Assembly (NCBI GenBank): GCA_964394585.1
Contig: CAYMYI010000069.1
Span: 1 to 21,722, forward strand
Reading direction: 5' to 3'
DNA from: CAYUJH01 sp964394585
GTDB lineage: Bacteria > Bacteroidota > Bacteroidia > Cytophagales > Flammeovirgaceae
DNA length: 21,722 bases
This document shows, piece after piece, positions 16,015-21,722 of the stretch; within the stretch, counting starts at the first letter, position 1, and every line of letters begins with the position of its first letter. Below the pieces are notes generated by a model. The model ran no database searches, was not told where the DNA came from, and saw nothing but the letters and a program-made list of their open reading frames with translations. The position numbers and the translations under genes were made by a program.

Positions 16015-17058
16015 TTAAGGAATTAACTCGTATCCTGATTCCGTTTTTCGATACTGTATGCCCAATGTAAGGGTTACAATTTGAAGCGTTTCTTCCGCAG
16101 ACTTATCGCTAAAATCCATGGTTGATGTGGTGCTAAAATCGAGCGTTGCCAATTCCGAAGGGTTTTGCAATTCAATCGGCACTTGATAATACCGGCTCAA
16201 AATACCTACTAGCTCAGCTAGTGTTACTTGCGAAAGGACCAGCCTCCCTTCTTTCCACGCCGTAGCCGTAACCGTTTCTACGGTTTCTTGAGTTACCGTT
16301 TTTTGTTTTGTATGAAATGTTGCTTGTTGGTTGGCAGTGATTTCTACGGTTTGCTCTGCTGAGGCTGCAAAGGAAACCGCCCCTTCTGCTACTGTCAACC
16401 GTACAATGTCTTCTTGTGGAAAAGCCTTTAAGTTGAAGCGAGTTCCCAACACTTTAGCCAAAGTGCCACTTTGGGTAGATACGGAAAAAGGGTAATCAAT
16501 ATTAGGTACTACTTCGAAGTACGCTTCGCCACTAAGCTGTACTGCTCGGTTATGCTCAAATGCTTTCGGGTACGAGAGTGTACTATTCGCATTCAGCCAA
16601 ACTTTACTACCATCGGGTAGGGCGAATACTTTTGGTGCTACATCGGTTTGGTAGTTTACCCACGCCTGGGTGTCTGTTTTCGTAAAGGTTGGCAACTCTA
16701 CATATTGGTAAACTCCCCAGCCTGCAAGTACTATAAAGGCAATACCGGCAGCTATGCGCAACATGGGCTTCCAAATCAACCGGTTTGAGGCAGTGTTTTC
16801 TACATCAGGCGTATCATGCACTAAAGTTACCTCTGAAGCGGCAATGCATTGTTGCATCGCTTCCATACATCTGTTTAAATCAGGTAAAGAGAGGTTGCCT
16901 GTTCTGTAGTGCTTAGTGCCAATGCTAGCGGCACTTTGCCAAATTTTTTCGCAGTCTTCTTGAATTGCCCTTTCTTCGGCAGAGTCTGGCGGCGGGGGTA
17001 TGCTGCCTTCTTCGAGTTTTTTTGCTAATGCTTCCCAATCGGTTGTATTATCCTTCAT
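16015..17058 (-). CDS. FecR-family anti-sigma factor / signal transducer
   Basis: A 347-residue inner-membrane regulator. Residues 1-95 are the cytoplasmic anti-sigma-like part, a hydrophobic helix lies at about 98-119, and the periplasmic FecR domain runs from about 133 to 240 (VFALPDGSKVWLNANSTLSYP, GEAYFEVV and VLGTRFNLKAF are hallmarks). The C-terminal part (about 275-345, LVLSQVTLAELVGILSRYYQVPIEL in pieces, ending LGIQYRKTESGYELIP) matches DUF4974. Such proteins usually take a signal from a TonB-dependent SusC-like receptor to an adjacent ECF sigma factor. Here neither a sigma gene nor a receptor gene is next to it: miaE lies upstream and xerD converges from downstream. It may control a sigma factor encoded elsewhere. 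Confidence 0.92.
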   Translation of the reverse strand: MKDNTTDWEALAKKLEEGSIPPPPDSAEERAIQEDCEKIWQSAASIGTKHYRTGNLSLPDLNRCMEAMQQCIAASEVTLVHDTPDVENTASNRLIWKPMLRIAAGIAFIVLAGWGVYQYVELPTFTKTDTQAWVNYQTDVAPKVFALPDGSKVWLNANSTLSYPKAFEHNRAVQLSGEAYFEVVPNIDYPFSVSTQSGTLAKVLGTRFNLKAFPQEDIVRLTVAEGAVSFAASAEQTVEITANQQATFHTKQKTVTQETVETVTATAWKEGRLVLSQVTLAELVGILSRYYQVPIELQNPSELATLDFSTTSTMDFSDKSAEETLQIVTLTLGIQYRKTESGYELIP

Positions 17059-17236
17059 AAGTCAATGTGATGTTGTAAACCCAAGAAAAAACTTTTTTCC
17101 TGAAGGTATTGGTTAGTAATGAGTGGTATACAAATCAATATTTACACTATGGTAATTTAATGTTCATATTTCAAACGAACTAATGATATGACAACTGAGT
17201 GAGTGCAGCGGTCAAAAGAATATGAACTTTCTTCTT

Positions 17237-17818
17237 TTAGTGCATTCGATCGGGGCGAGGCTGCAAATTGGCTATAATATCGGCTTCTATTTCTAAGAAT
17301 TCCTGCCAGCGTTTATCTACAATTTCCCTCGGCTGATAGTGCCTTGCCAGCTGAATAAAATTCGTATAATGTCCGGCTTCCGAAACCATCAGTTCGTAAT
17401 AAAACTTCTGTAGTTCTTCATCTTCAATATTTTGCCATAGCATTTTAAAGCGCTCGCAACTGCGGGCTTCAATGAGTGCGCTTACTAAGAGTTTATCGGT
17501 AAGTTGTTCTTCGCGGCTCACTCCTTTGCGTACATGTTTCATCAATTCGTTTACATATTCATCTTTGCGCATTCTACCAAGTTGGTACCCTCGCTTTTTG
17601 AGTTGCTCTATCACACGTTCGAAATGGCTCCACTCTTCGGCAACCACCGGTGTTAGCTCTTCCACTAACTTTTCTTTATCAGGGTATTGCACAATCAGCG
17701 AAATACAGCTAGATGCTGCCTTCTGTTCGCAATAGGCATGGTCTACTAAAATATCTTCAATGTTTTTTGAGGCGATGTCGGTCCAGCGCGGGTCGGTTGG
17801 GAGTTTAAGATGTAGCAT
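17237..17818 (-). CDS. miaE: tRNA-(ms2io6A)-hydroxylase MiaE
   Basis: A non-heme diiron monooxygenase that hydroxylates the isopentenyl side chain of ms2i6A37 in tRNA. The ferritin-like four-helix bundle shows carboxylate and histidine ligands in two ExxH motifs, EEWSHFE near the middle and SEAGHYTNF later, plus single glutamates in HAYCEQKAAS and LIEARSCE. I chose the ATG at 17818-17816 (MLHLKLPTDPRW). The in-frame ATG at 17833-17831 adds five residues but would leave almost no leader after the candidate -7 box; with the chosen start the protein has 193 residues. The gene precedes the orphan FecR gene by 178 bases on the same strand. The MiaB enzyme that makes its substrate is encoded in the same window. 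Confidence 0.93.
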   Translation of the reverse strand: MLHLKLPTDPRWTDIASKNIEDILVDHAYCEQKAASSCISLIVQYPDKEKLVEELTPVVAEEWSHFERVIEQLKKRGYQLGRMRKDEYVNELMKHVRKGVSREEQLTDKLLVSALIEARSCERFKMLWQNIEDEELQKFYYELMVSEAGHYTNFIQLARHYQPREIVDKRWQEFLEIEADIIANLQPRPDRMH

Positions 17819-17846
17819 ATTGTGTTTTTTCATCTATTTCTACCTG

Positions 17847-17854
17847 CAAAGGTA
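17847..17854 (-). promoter_or_regulatory. Candidate Bacteroidota -7 box for miaE
   Basis: Read on the minus strand the site is TACCTTTG, an exact TAnnTTTG. About 19 bases upstream of it is GGTTTTAC, a weak -33 element. Transcription would begin near 17840, which argues for the downstream of the two miaE start codons. Confidence 0.5.
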
Positions 17855-17966
17855 CACGGGTAACGCAGGAAGTAAAACCCTTCTTTCCTTCTTATATTCC
17901 TACGTGTCTTCTCAAGATTTTTTATAAATTCGGTATTTCACAACACCACCAAAATCACTCGTAATT

Positions 17967-19196
17967 ATGAATTTGAAAATACGCACGCAGCTTTCTGCCA
18001 TGATGTTCCTAGAGTTTTTCATTTGGGGAAGCTGGTTTGTAACAATGGGTTCGTTTCTGGCGGCAAACCTAAAAGCCACAGGAGCTGAGTCTGCCATGGC
18101 ATATTCTACCCAATCGTGGGGCGCGATTATCGCACCATTTATCATTGGCCTCATTGCCGATAAGTATTTCAATGCCGAGCGAATTCTAGGCATACTCCAC
18201 CTGATAGGGGCAGTTCTTATGTATCAGATGTCGCAAGCGAATGAGTTTGCCGCGTTTTATCCATACGTATTAGGGTATATGATTGCCTACATGCCGACCT
18301 TAGCGCTGGTCAACTCTGTATCGTTCAACCAAATGACAGACCCTGCCGCGCAATTTCCTCGAATCCGTGTGTTTGGCACTGTAGGGTGGATTGTGGCAGG
18401 CTTACTCATCAGCTTTGCCTTTCAGTGGGATTCAATGGAAAATATAGAACAAGGTATGTTGAAAAACACCTTTTTACTCACCGCTGTAGCTTCTGGTATT
18501 TTAGGGGTACTGAGCTTTACATTACCTAAAACGCCCCCTAAAAAAGACGAAGGAGGCTCTACAAGTATTTCCGATATTTTAGGGCTCGATGCCCTCCAAC
18601 TCTTAAAAGACCGTAACTTTCTGTTGTTCTTCATTGCCTCGGTGCTCATTTGTATTCCGTTGGCGTTTTACTACCAAAACATCAGTCCGTTTTTAACCGA
18701 GCTCGCTGTTGCCAATTCTACCGCATGGGCATCGTTAGGGCAAGTTTCCGAAGTGTTTTTCATGTTGCTACTCCCCGTTTTTTTCACTCGGTATGGGTTC
18801 AAAAAAACCATTTTATTTGGCATGCTTGCTTGGGGAGTTCGCTATTTGCTTTTTGCCTTTGGCAACTCCGGCGACTTGTTTTTCATGCTAATTTTAGGGA
18901 TTGCCTTGCATGGGATCTGTTACGATTTCTTTTTTGTTTCAGGGCAGATTTACACCGACTCAAAGGCTGGCGCTAAAGTAAAAAGTGCGGCACAGGGGCT
19001 AATTACCCTCGCTACGTACGGTGTAGGGATGTTGATTGGATTTTGGGTAGCCGGCAGAGTGGTCGACAGCAACGCCATCTCTGAAACCCTACATGGTTGG
19101 CAACAGATTTGGACCTTCCCTGCCATTTTTGCCCTAGCCGTTATGGTGCTGTTTGGTATTTTCTTCCGAAAGGAGAAGGTATCGTATCAAGCCTGA
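17967..19196 (+). CDS. Nucleoside:H+ symporter-family MFS permease (NupG-like)
   Basis: A 409-residue inner-membrane transporter with about twelve hydrophobic helices and a charged central loop (PKTPPKKDEGGSTSIS, near 192-208). The N-terminus LSAMMFLEFFIWGSWFVTMG and the late HGICYDFFFVSGQIYTDSKA are signatures I associate with the NHS family (Nuc_H_symport, NupG/XapB relatives). Proton-coupled nucleoside uptake is the family function; the substrate here is inferred. The final helices lead to a short basic tail (FRKEKVSYQA). A near-consensus -7 element TAAATTCG (17925-17932) lies 34 bases upstream. A very strong terminator follows 19 bases after the stop. No nucleoside catabolic genes are adjacent. 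Confidence 0.9.
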   Translation: MNLKIRTQLSAMMFLEFFIWGSWFVTMGSFLAANLKATGAESAMAYSTQSWGAIIAPFIIGLIADKYFNAERILGILHLIGAVLMYQMSQANEFAAFYPYVLGYMIAYMPTLALVNSVSFNQMTDPAAQFPRIRVFGTVGWIVAGLLISFAFQWDSMENIEQGMLKNTFLLTAVASGILGVLSFTLPKTPPKKDEGGSTSISDILGLDALQLLKDRNFLLFFIASVLICIPLAFYYQNISPFLTELAVANSTAWASLGQVSEVFFMLLLPVFFTRYGFKKTILFGMLAWGVRYLLFAFGNSGDLFFMLILGIALHGICYDFFFVSGQIYTDSKAGAKVKSAAQGLITLATYGVGMLIGFWVAGRVVDSNAISETLHGWQQIWTFPAIFALAVMVLFGIFFRKEKVSYQA

Positions 19197-19215
19197 GAAG
19201 GAGCCACTCAAACCA

Positions 19216-19257
19216 AACAAAAAGCTCGGACAATGCATACTGTCCGAGCTTTTTGTT
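19216..19257. terminator. Bidirectional terminator with 17-base perfect stem
   Basis: The arms 19216-19232 and 19241-19257 are perfect inverted repeats with core AGCTCGGACA/TGTCCGAGCT and an 8-base loop. The stem carries A-run and T-run ends in both orientations. It sits between the convergent permease and AAA+ response regulator genes and can stop both transcripts. Confidence 0.94.
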
Positions 19258-19292
19258 GAATACTTTGTAGCAATAGCAGATAAAATACGCTG

Positions 19293-20444
19293 TTATAAAT
19301 ATCGGTCGATATCGTCGGCGGTAATTTCTTGCCCACACATAATGATAAGCCGCTCTACTACGTTACGCAATTCGCGAATATTGCCAGACCAATCAGCCTC
19401 TTGCATTTTTTTGAGCGCATCTTCAGTAATCGATTTTTTAGCTTCTCCGTATTCCTGGGCAATATCTTCCAAAAACTTATCTACCAAAAGGGGGATGTCT
19501 TCCTTACGCTCATTCAGCGGTGGCACTTTAATCACGATGACGCTAAGGCGGTGGTACAAATCTTCTCTGAATTTCTTCTCTTCAATTTCTTCTTTTAAAT
19601 CTTTATTCGTTGCCGCCAAGATGCGTACATCCACTTTGATTTCCTTATCGCCTCCCACCCGAGTGATTTTATTTTCTTGCAAGGCACGTAGTACTTTTGC
19701 CTGTGCCGAAAGGCTCATATCACCGATTTCGTCTAAAAATAGCGTACCACCGTTCGCCTGTTCAAACTTGCCTATTCGTTGCTTGTGTGCTGAAGTGAAC
19801 GAACCTTTTTCGTGCCCAAACAACTCACTTTCGATGAGTTCCGCGGGGATTGCCGCACAGTTTACTTCTACCATCGGGTTGTCCGCGCGTCCGCTTTTTG
19901 CGTGCAACCATTTGGCAACCAGTTCTTTTCCTGAGCCATTCGGGCCGGTAATCATCACACGGGCTTCGGTAGGGGCTACTTTTTCGATGGCTTCTTTCAC
20001 TTCTTGAATAGCCGCCGATTCCCCAATGATATCGAACGTTCTGGAAATTTTCCGCTTGAGCACTTTGGTTTCCTCTACCAAGTTCGATTTATCGAGCGCA
20101 TTGCGCACCGACACCAAAATGCGGTTTAAATCAAGAGGTTTTTGCAAAAAATCGAAGGCTCCTTTTTTAGTAGCTTCTACCGCCATTTCAATATCGGCAT
20201 GTGCCGAAATCATAATCATTTGTAAGTTTCTGCCCATTTCCATGGTTTTCTCCAGCACTTCCATGCCGTTTAGTTTGGGCATGCTGATGTCGCACAAGGC
20301 TACGTCGTATTCATTTACAATCATTTTTTCCATGCCTTCCTGCCCATCTTTGGCTTCTTCTACCTCGTATTTTTCGTACTCCAAAATTTCGCGGAGTGTA
20401 TAACGAATGCTTTTTTCGTCGTCGATAATCAGGATTTTTGCCAT
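19293..20444 (-). CDS. NtrC-family sigma-54-type AAA+ response regulator lacking a DNA-binding domain
   Basis: A 383-residue two-component regulator. The receiver domain (1-115) has D8/D9, phospho-acceptor D52 (CDISMPKLNG), S80 and K102 (LQKPLD). The AAA+ domain (about 138-365) has Walker A GPNGSGKE at 166-173, Walker B GGTLFLDEIGD at 231-241, and FREDLYHRLSVI with the arginine-finger region. The sigma-54 contact loop reads GSFTSA (213-218) where the classical form is GAFTGA. The chain stops shortly after WSGNIRELRNVVERLIIMC at ITADDIDRYL, so the usual C-terminal Fis-type helix-turn-helix is absent. Acting without direct DNA binding, or through a partner, is inference. No histidine kinase is adjacent. 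Downstream is the bidirectional terminator; upstream on the same strand is rnpB. Confidence 0.93.
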   Translation of the reverse strand: MAKILIIDDEKSIRYTLREILEYEKYEVEEAKDGQEGMEKMIVNEYDVALCDISMPKLNGMEVLEKTMEMGRNLQMIMISAHADIEMAVEATKKGAFDFLQKPLDLNRILVSVRNALDKSNLVEETKVLKRKISRTFDIIGESAAIQEVKEAIEKVAPTEARVMITGPNGSGKELVAKWLHAKSGRADNPMVEVNCAAIPAELIESELFGHEKGSFTSAHKQRIGKFEQANGGTLFLDEIGDMSLSAQAKVLRALQENKITRVGGDKEIKVDVRILAATNKDLKEEIEEKKFREDLYHRLSVIVIKVPPLNERKEDIPLLVDKFLEDIAQEYGEAKKSITEDALKKMQEADWSGNIRELRNVVERLIIMCGQEITADDIDRYL

Positions 20445-20543
20445 GATTCAATTGGTTAAGCGTGATAGCAATAAGAAACTAGTAAGTTAGGGCATAAGGC
20501 AGAAAATTCCGCCCAGATTGCCTTCAATTTATAAAGCAAAAAA

Positions 20544-20903
20544 ATGTAGGCCTGTAAGCCGGGTTCTGTTCTTTACCGAAGGTAAAGCCTCTATCATTTA
20601 TCTGCGAAAACGCGTCGCCGCATTTCCTGTAGCAACCTACCCGCTAACTCGGACGGGACACCCTACTGCGTTAGCCTATTTGGTTTTTCAACCTGCAAGG
20701 TTTGCCATGCCTCTGCTGTTACCAGCAAAGCGGTAGGCTCTTACCCTACCTTTTCACCCTTACCTCTTGCAAGGCGGTTTGTTTTCTGTGGCACTTTCTC
20801 GTTCTTTTTTTACAAAAGAAGCTTCCTGTTAGGAAGTGCAGTTCCCTCTGTTGCCCGGACTTTCCTCATTAGGTTTCCCTAACGCGATAGAGCAGCCTAC
20901 ATT
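20544..20903 (-). ncRNA. rnpB: RNase P RNA, bacterial type A
   Basis: The catalytic RNA of RNase P, which matures tRNA 5' ends. On the minus strand the conserved blocks appear in order: GAGGAAAGTCCGGGC, ACAGAAAACAAACCGCC, GGTAAGGGTGAAAAGGT, AGAGCCTACCG, AGATAAATGATAGAGGC and ACAGAACCCGGCTTA. The ends pair as helix P1 (ATGTAGGC at the 5' end with GCCTACAT at the 3' end), fixing the boundaries to within a few bases. Seven T follow the 3' arm on the minus strand (complement of 20538-20544), giving a natural terminator. Length is about 360 bases, normal for type A. A near-consensus -7 element TAGTTTTA (complement of 20912-20919) fits a start near 20904. Confidence 0.97.
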
Positions 20904-20911
20904 TCAAGCCA

Positions 20912-20919
20912 TAAAACTA
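20912..20919 (-). promoter_or_regulatory. Candidate -7 box for rnpB
   Basis: Read on the minus strand the site is TAGTTTTA, seven of eight to TAnnTTTG, placed 8-9 bases before the predicted 5' end of the RNA, which is the correct distance. No clear -33 element. Confidence 0.4.
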
Positions 20920-21092
20920 CTACAATTCTCAGAACTGTATGCGCCTATGGTTTCATTTCGCAAAACGATTTTTTAGGAACTAACCCTCTACACAAATCAT
21001 TATTTCACTTTAATAAAAAACGTATTTCGTTGCGCGGCAAAGGAAGGATAGAAACAGAAAACGCAAACGAATGTTAAACAACACACAATCAC

Positions 21093-21100
21093 TATATTTG
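21093..21100 (+). promoter_or_regulatory. Candidate Bacteroidota -7 box for gcvP
   Basis: TATATTTG is an exact match to TAnnTTTG, 46 bases before the gcvP ATG, predicting a leader of about 40 bases. A TGTT at about 19-base spacing upstream (21072-21075) could be a degenerate -33 element. The 243 bases between rnpB and gcvP otherwise show no gene. Confidence 0.5.
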
Positions 21101-21146
21101 CGCACGCAAAATTCACCTTAACCTTTGCCCTCAAAATTTTTCCGGC

Positions 21147-21722
21147 ATGAAAATAAACATCGAAAATTTTGGAAAGTTTGAACACCGCCACAACAGTGTA
21201 CAAGGCGATGATCTGCAAAGCATGCTTTCCACTGTACAAGCGGCATCGCTCGAAGAACTTATTGCTCAAACCGTTCCGGAAGCCATTCGCCTTCAGCAAC
21301 CGCTCGACCTGCCCGAGGCGGTAACAGAAAACGAGTTTCTTGCCAACTTTAAGCAATTAGCTCAGCAAAACAAGCTGTACAAATCGTACATCGGGATGGG
21401 GTATTACAACTGTGCGACACCTGCGGTGATTCTCCGCAATATTTTGGAAAACCCTGCTTGGTACACTGCATATACCCCCTACCAAGCTGAAATTGCACAA
21501 GGAAGGCTCGAAATGCTTTTGAACTTCCAAACCGTAGTGATGGACTTAACCGGTATGGAACTCGCCAATGCCTCTTTGCTAGATGAAGGCACAGCAGCTG
21601 CCGAAGCCATGAGTATGTTCTTTGCCCTACGCAAACGCGATAAAAAGCAATCGGCACAGTTTTTTGTGGATGAAAACTGCCACCCCCAAACTATTGATTT
21701 GCTACAAACTCGTGCAGAGCCT
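21147..21722 (+). CDS. gcvP: Glycine dehydrogenase (decarboxylating), P-protein (partial, 3' end missing)
   Basis: The first 192 codons of the pyridoxal-phosphate P-protein of the glycine cleavage system, which decarboxylates glycine and passes aminomethyl to the H-protein lipoyl arm. Recognisable conserved segments are YIGMGYYNCATPAVILRNI, the run ENPAWYTAYTPYQAEIAQGR, LEMLLNFQTVVMDLTGMELAN, and ASLLDEGTAAAEAM in the N-terminal half (each a short stretch of a continuous domain). The full protein is normally about 950 residues, so roughly four fifths lies beyond the window. The PLP lysine is therefore not visible. The ATG at 21147 is the natural start and lies downstream of a good -7 box. Divergent from rnpB. 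Confidence 0.95.
   Translation, partial: MKINIENFGKFEHRHNSVQGDDLQSMLSTVQAASLEELIAQTVPEAIRLQQPLDLPEAVTENEFLANFKQLAQQNKLYKSYIGMGYYNCATPAVILRNILENPAWYTAYTPYQAEIAQGRLEMLLNFQTVVMDLTGMELANASLLDEGTAAAEAMSMFFALRKRDKKQSAQFFVDENCHPQTIDLLQTRAEP

Noticed and set aside
19153..20007. A 284-codon plus-strand open frame opposite the AAA+ response regulator
   Set aside because: It is antisense to a well-conserved regulator with all AAA+ motifs. Its Ser/Arg-rich composition is typical of a mirrored frame.
1..21722. CRISPR arrays, tRNA/rRNA genes, insertion sequences, toxin-antitoxin or defence systems
   Set aside because: No regularly spaced repeats, no cloverleaf-like sequences, no transposase and no inverted terminal repeats were seen in any spacer; rnpB is the only RNA gene I can support.

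Overview
The window reads as an ordinary stretch of chromosome from a Bacteroidota bacterium, most likely of the Cytophagales type. The evidence is an OmpH/Skp-like protein, a FecR protein with a C-terminal DUF4974-like region, an RprY-like response regulator, a BatA-type VWA membrane protein, a large M14 peptidase with a GATase/DJ-1-like region, several AT-rich -7 boxes of the Bacteroidota form TAnnTTTG, and little sign of Shine-Dalgarno sequences. Base composition is moderate and fairly even. I see no phage, transposon, CRISPR array, tRNA or rRNA.

Left part (1-5000). An unfinished secreted protein with a striking acidic Trp/Gly-rich segment runs off the left edge on the minus strand, downstream of prmA (ribosomal protein L11 methyltransferase). 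A 356-base AT-rich divergent spacer separates prmA from miaB (tRNA A37 methylthiotransferase). An RprY-like OmpR-family response regulator with no kinase beside it, a clear terminator, and a small HNH-type zinc protein follow.

Middle (5000-12530). A fatty acyl desaturase on the plus strand converges on two minus-strand envelope genes, a coiled-coil lipoprotein and an OmpH-like protein; strong hairpin terminators bound them. Next, on the plus strand, come an M14 zinc carboxypeptidase-like protein of 862 residues and, after another strong terminator, a BatA/VWA membrane protein.

Right part (12530-21722). A UDP-HexNAc 6-dehydrogenase (TviB/WbpO type, minus) stands divergent from a polyprenyl diphosphate synthase that is closely followed by xerD. 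Then come a FecR-type anti-sigma factor with no sigma gene beside it, miaE (diiron tRNA hydroxylase), an NHS-family nucleoside:H+ symporter-like permease, an NtrC-type AAA+ response regulator without a DNA-binding domain, the bacterial type A RNase P RNA gene rnpB, and the first 192 codons of gcvP.

The genes do not form one pathway. Links worth noting are miaB and miaE, both acting on tRNA A37 though 13.6 kb apart; three tRNA- or translation-related protein genes plus rnpB; and a set of envelope genes. I did not find a convincing undescribed system. The most unusual items are the acidic W/G-rich protein at the left edge, the HTH-less sigma-54-type activator with a GSFTSA loop, and the orphan FecR.
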